Positions 63,535 to 64,000 of a stretch of DNA of 64,000 nt are shown piece after piece. The notes beneath the pieces are model-generated. The model made no database searches, was not told the origin of the DNA, and saw nothing but the letters and a program-made list of their open reading frames with translations. Source of the stretch: Opitutaceae bacterium (GTDB taxonomy: Bacteria > Verrucomicrobiota > Verrucomicrobiia > Opitutales > Opitutaceae); assembly GCA_016711225.1 (NCBI GenBank), contig JADJTK010000052.1, positions 587,813 to 651,812 on the forward strand, written 5' to 3'. The position numbers and the translations under genes are program-made. Numbering within the stretch: the stretch's first letter is position 1; the number at the start of each line of letters is the position of its first letter.

Positions 63535-64000
63535 GGCCGGGATCATGGGGCGGGAGCGGCGGTGTGGGCAAGGCCAAGGGCGGAAGACCCAAGGCAGAAT
63601 GAAGAAGCCAGAACGGGGGCGAGGGAAGGGCCAAGGAAAGTAGCGAGTAGCGGGTAGCGAGGAGGAGCACCAGCCGCCCGACGGGTTGCGGCGAACGCCG
63701 AAGTGAAAGAGAGCGGATGCGAAGGCACGCGCCGCGGCCTTTGCGGCCGGGCGGAACGGCTGCGCCGTCCAGCTGCCGCGGCGGCCAACGGGCAACGAGG
63801 TTGGGGAACGGCGCTGCGGACCGGAAGACAAGGCGGGTTCGCGGGTAGGGTGTTTGCCCCAGGCTTGTTCTCGCCGGTCTCCAGAGGGCGGAGCCCTCGG
63901 CTTGCTCAGGGGAGAAAGTGCTCACCTACTTCGCGGCGTCATCGCCCCCACACGGTGGTGCCCGGCGTGCGCCGCAGCAATGCGGCGCGCGCCTTCTGTT
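63535..64000. other. Right-end stretch, no gene assigned
   Basis: Contains a family 2 palindrome (63751-63773) and a CTCC-rich inverted motif (CCAGAGGGCGGAGCCCT, about 63882). The last 100 bases may hold the end of a further minus-strand gene, but the frame is not convincing. Confidence 0.35.

Noticed and set aside
1..64000. tRNA, rRNA or CRISPR loci
   Set aside because: Looked for cloverleaf-like, rRNA-conserved and regularly spaced repeat patterns and saw none by eye; a covariance-model scan could still find small RNAs.

Overview
The window looks like chromosome of a high-GC verrucomicrobium, most likely in or near the Opitutaceae. The evidence is the long run of exported, modular polysaccharide-active proteins ending in an 'ADPDGxGLTNLARYAFALPARG' type C-terminal module, the GDSL/beta-helix/FN3 architectures, an opgGH pair, and the small dispersed palindromes between genes. 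This is inferred from protein style only; no rRNA or marker gene is present.

Layout. (1) 1-47463, all on the minus strand: about 16 large exported proteins. They include right-handed beta-helix proteins, a PL1 pectate lyase, an SGNH plus PL26-like (PcRGLX-type) rhamnogalacturonan lyase, a GH44 endoglucanase/xyloglucanase, three alpha/beta-hydrolase esterases, an FG-GAP propeller protein and a pair of paralogues of unknown fold. Fourteen of them end in the same roughly 128-residue C-terminal module. Two promoter-like blocks with an identical layout (operator palindrome and a conserved upstream box exactly 70 bp apart) sit before two of the esterase genes, and a TetR gene lies inside the run. 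Together this reads as a plant cell wall pectin/hemicellulose degradation locus that grew by duplication and module swapping; relics of lost copies remain (11656, 17015, 17281). (2) 12173-14540: a self-contained TetR / C_GCAxxG_C_C / ICMT-like methyltransferase operon with its own promoter and operator, inserted in the array. (3) 47680-50482, plus strand: a cellobiose 2-epimerase-like AGE enzyme and a SufS-type cysteine desulfurase. (4) 50483-57900: a degraded mobile region. It holds small minus-strand ORFs separated by homologous attC-like sites (an integron cassette array with no integrase in view), a group IIC-like intron in the opposite orientation with a broken reverse transcriptase, a second truncated copy of the intron 3' end, and a decayed IS110-family transposase. 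(5) 58263-63534, minus strand: a GYF_2/DUF4339 membrane protein, opgG and opgH (osmoregulated periplasmic glucan synthesis), all recognisable but broken by many frame changes.

Sequence quality matters. The 57-64 kb part changes frame so often in otherwise conserved genes that base-calling or assembly indels are more likely than real pseudogenes. Three big genes in the array (2087-6762, 22017-25498, 42711-47463) each carry one or two isolated single-base frame changes that could be either. Boundaries of the broken genes are approximate.
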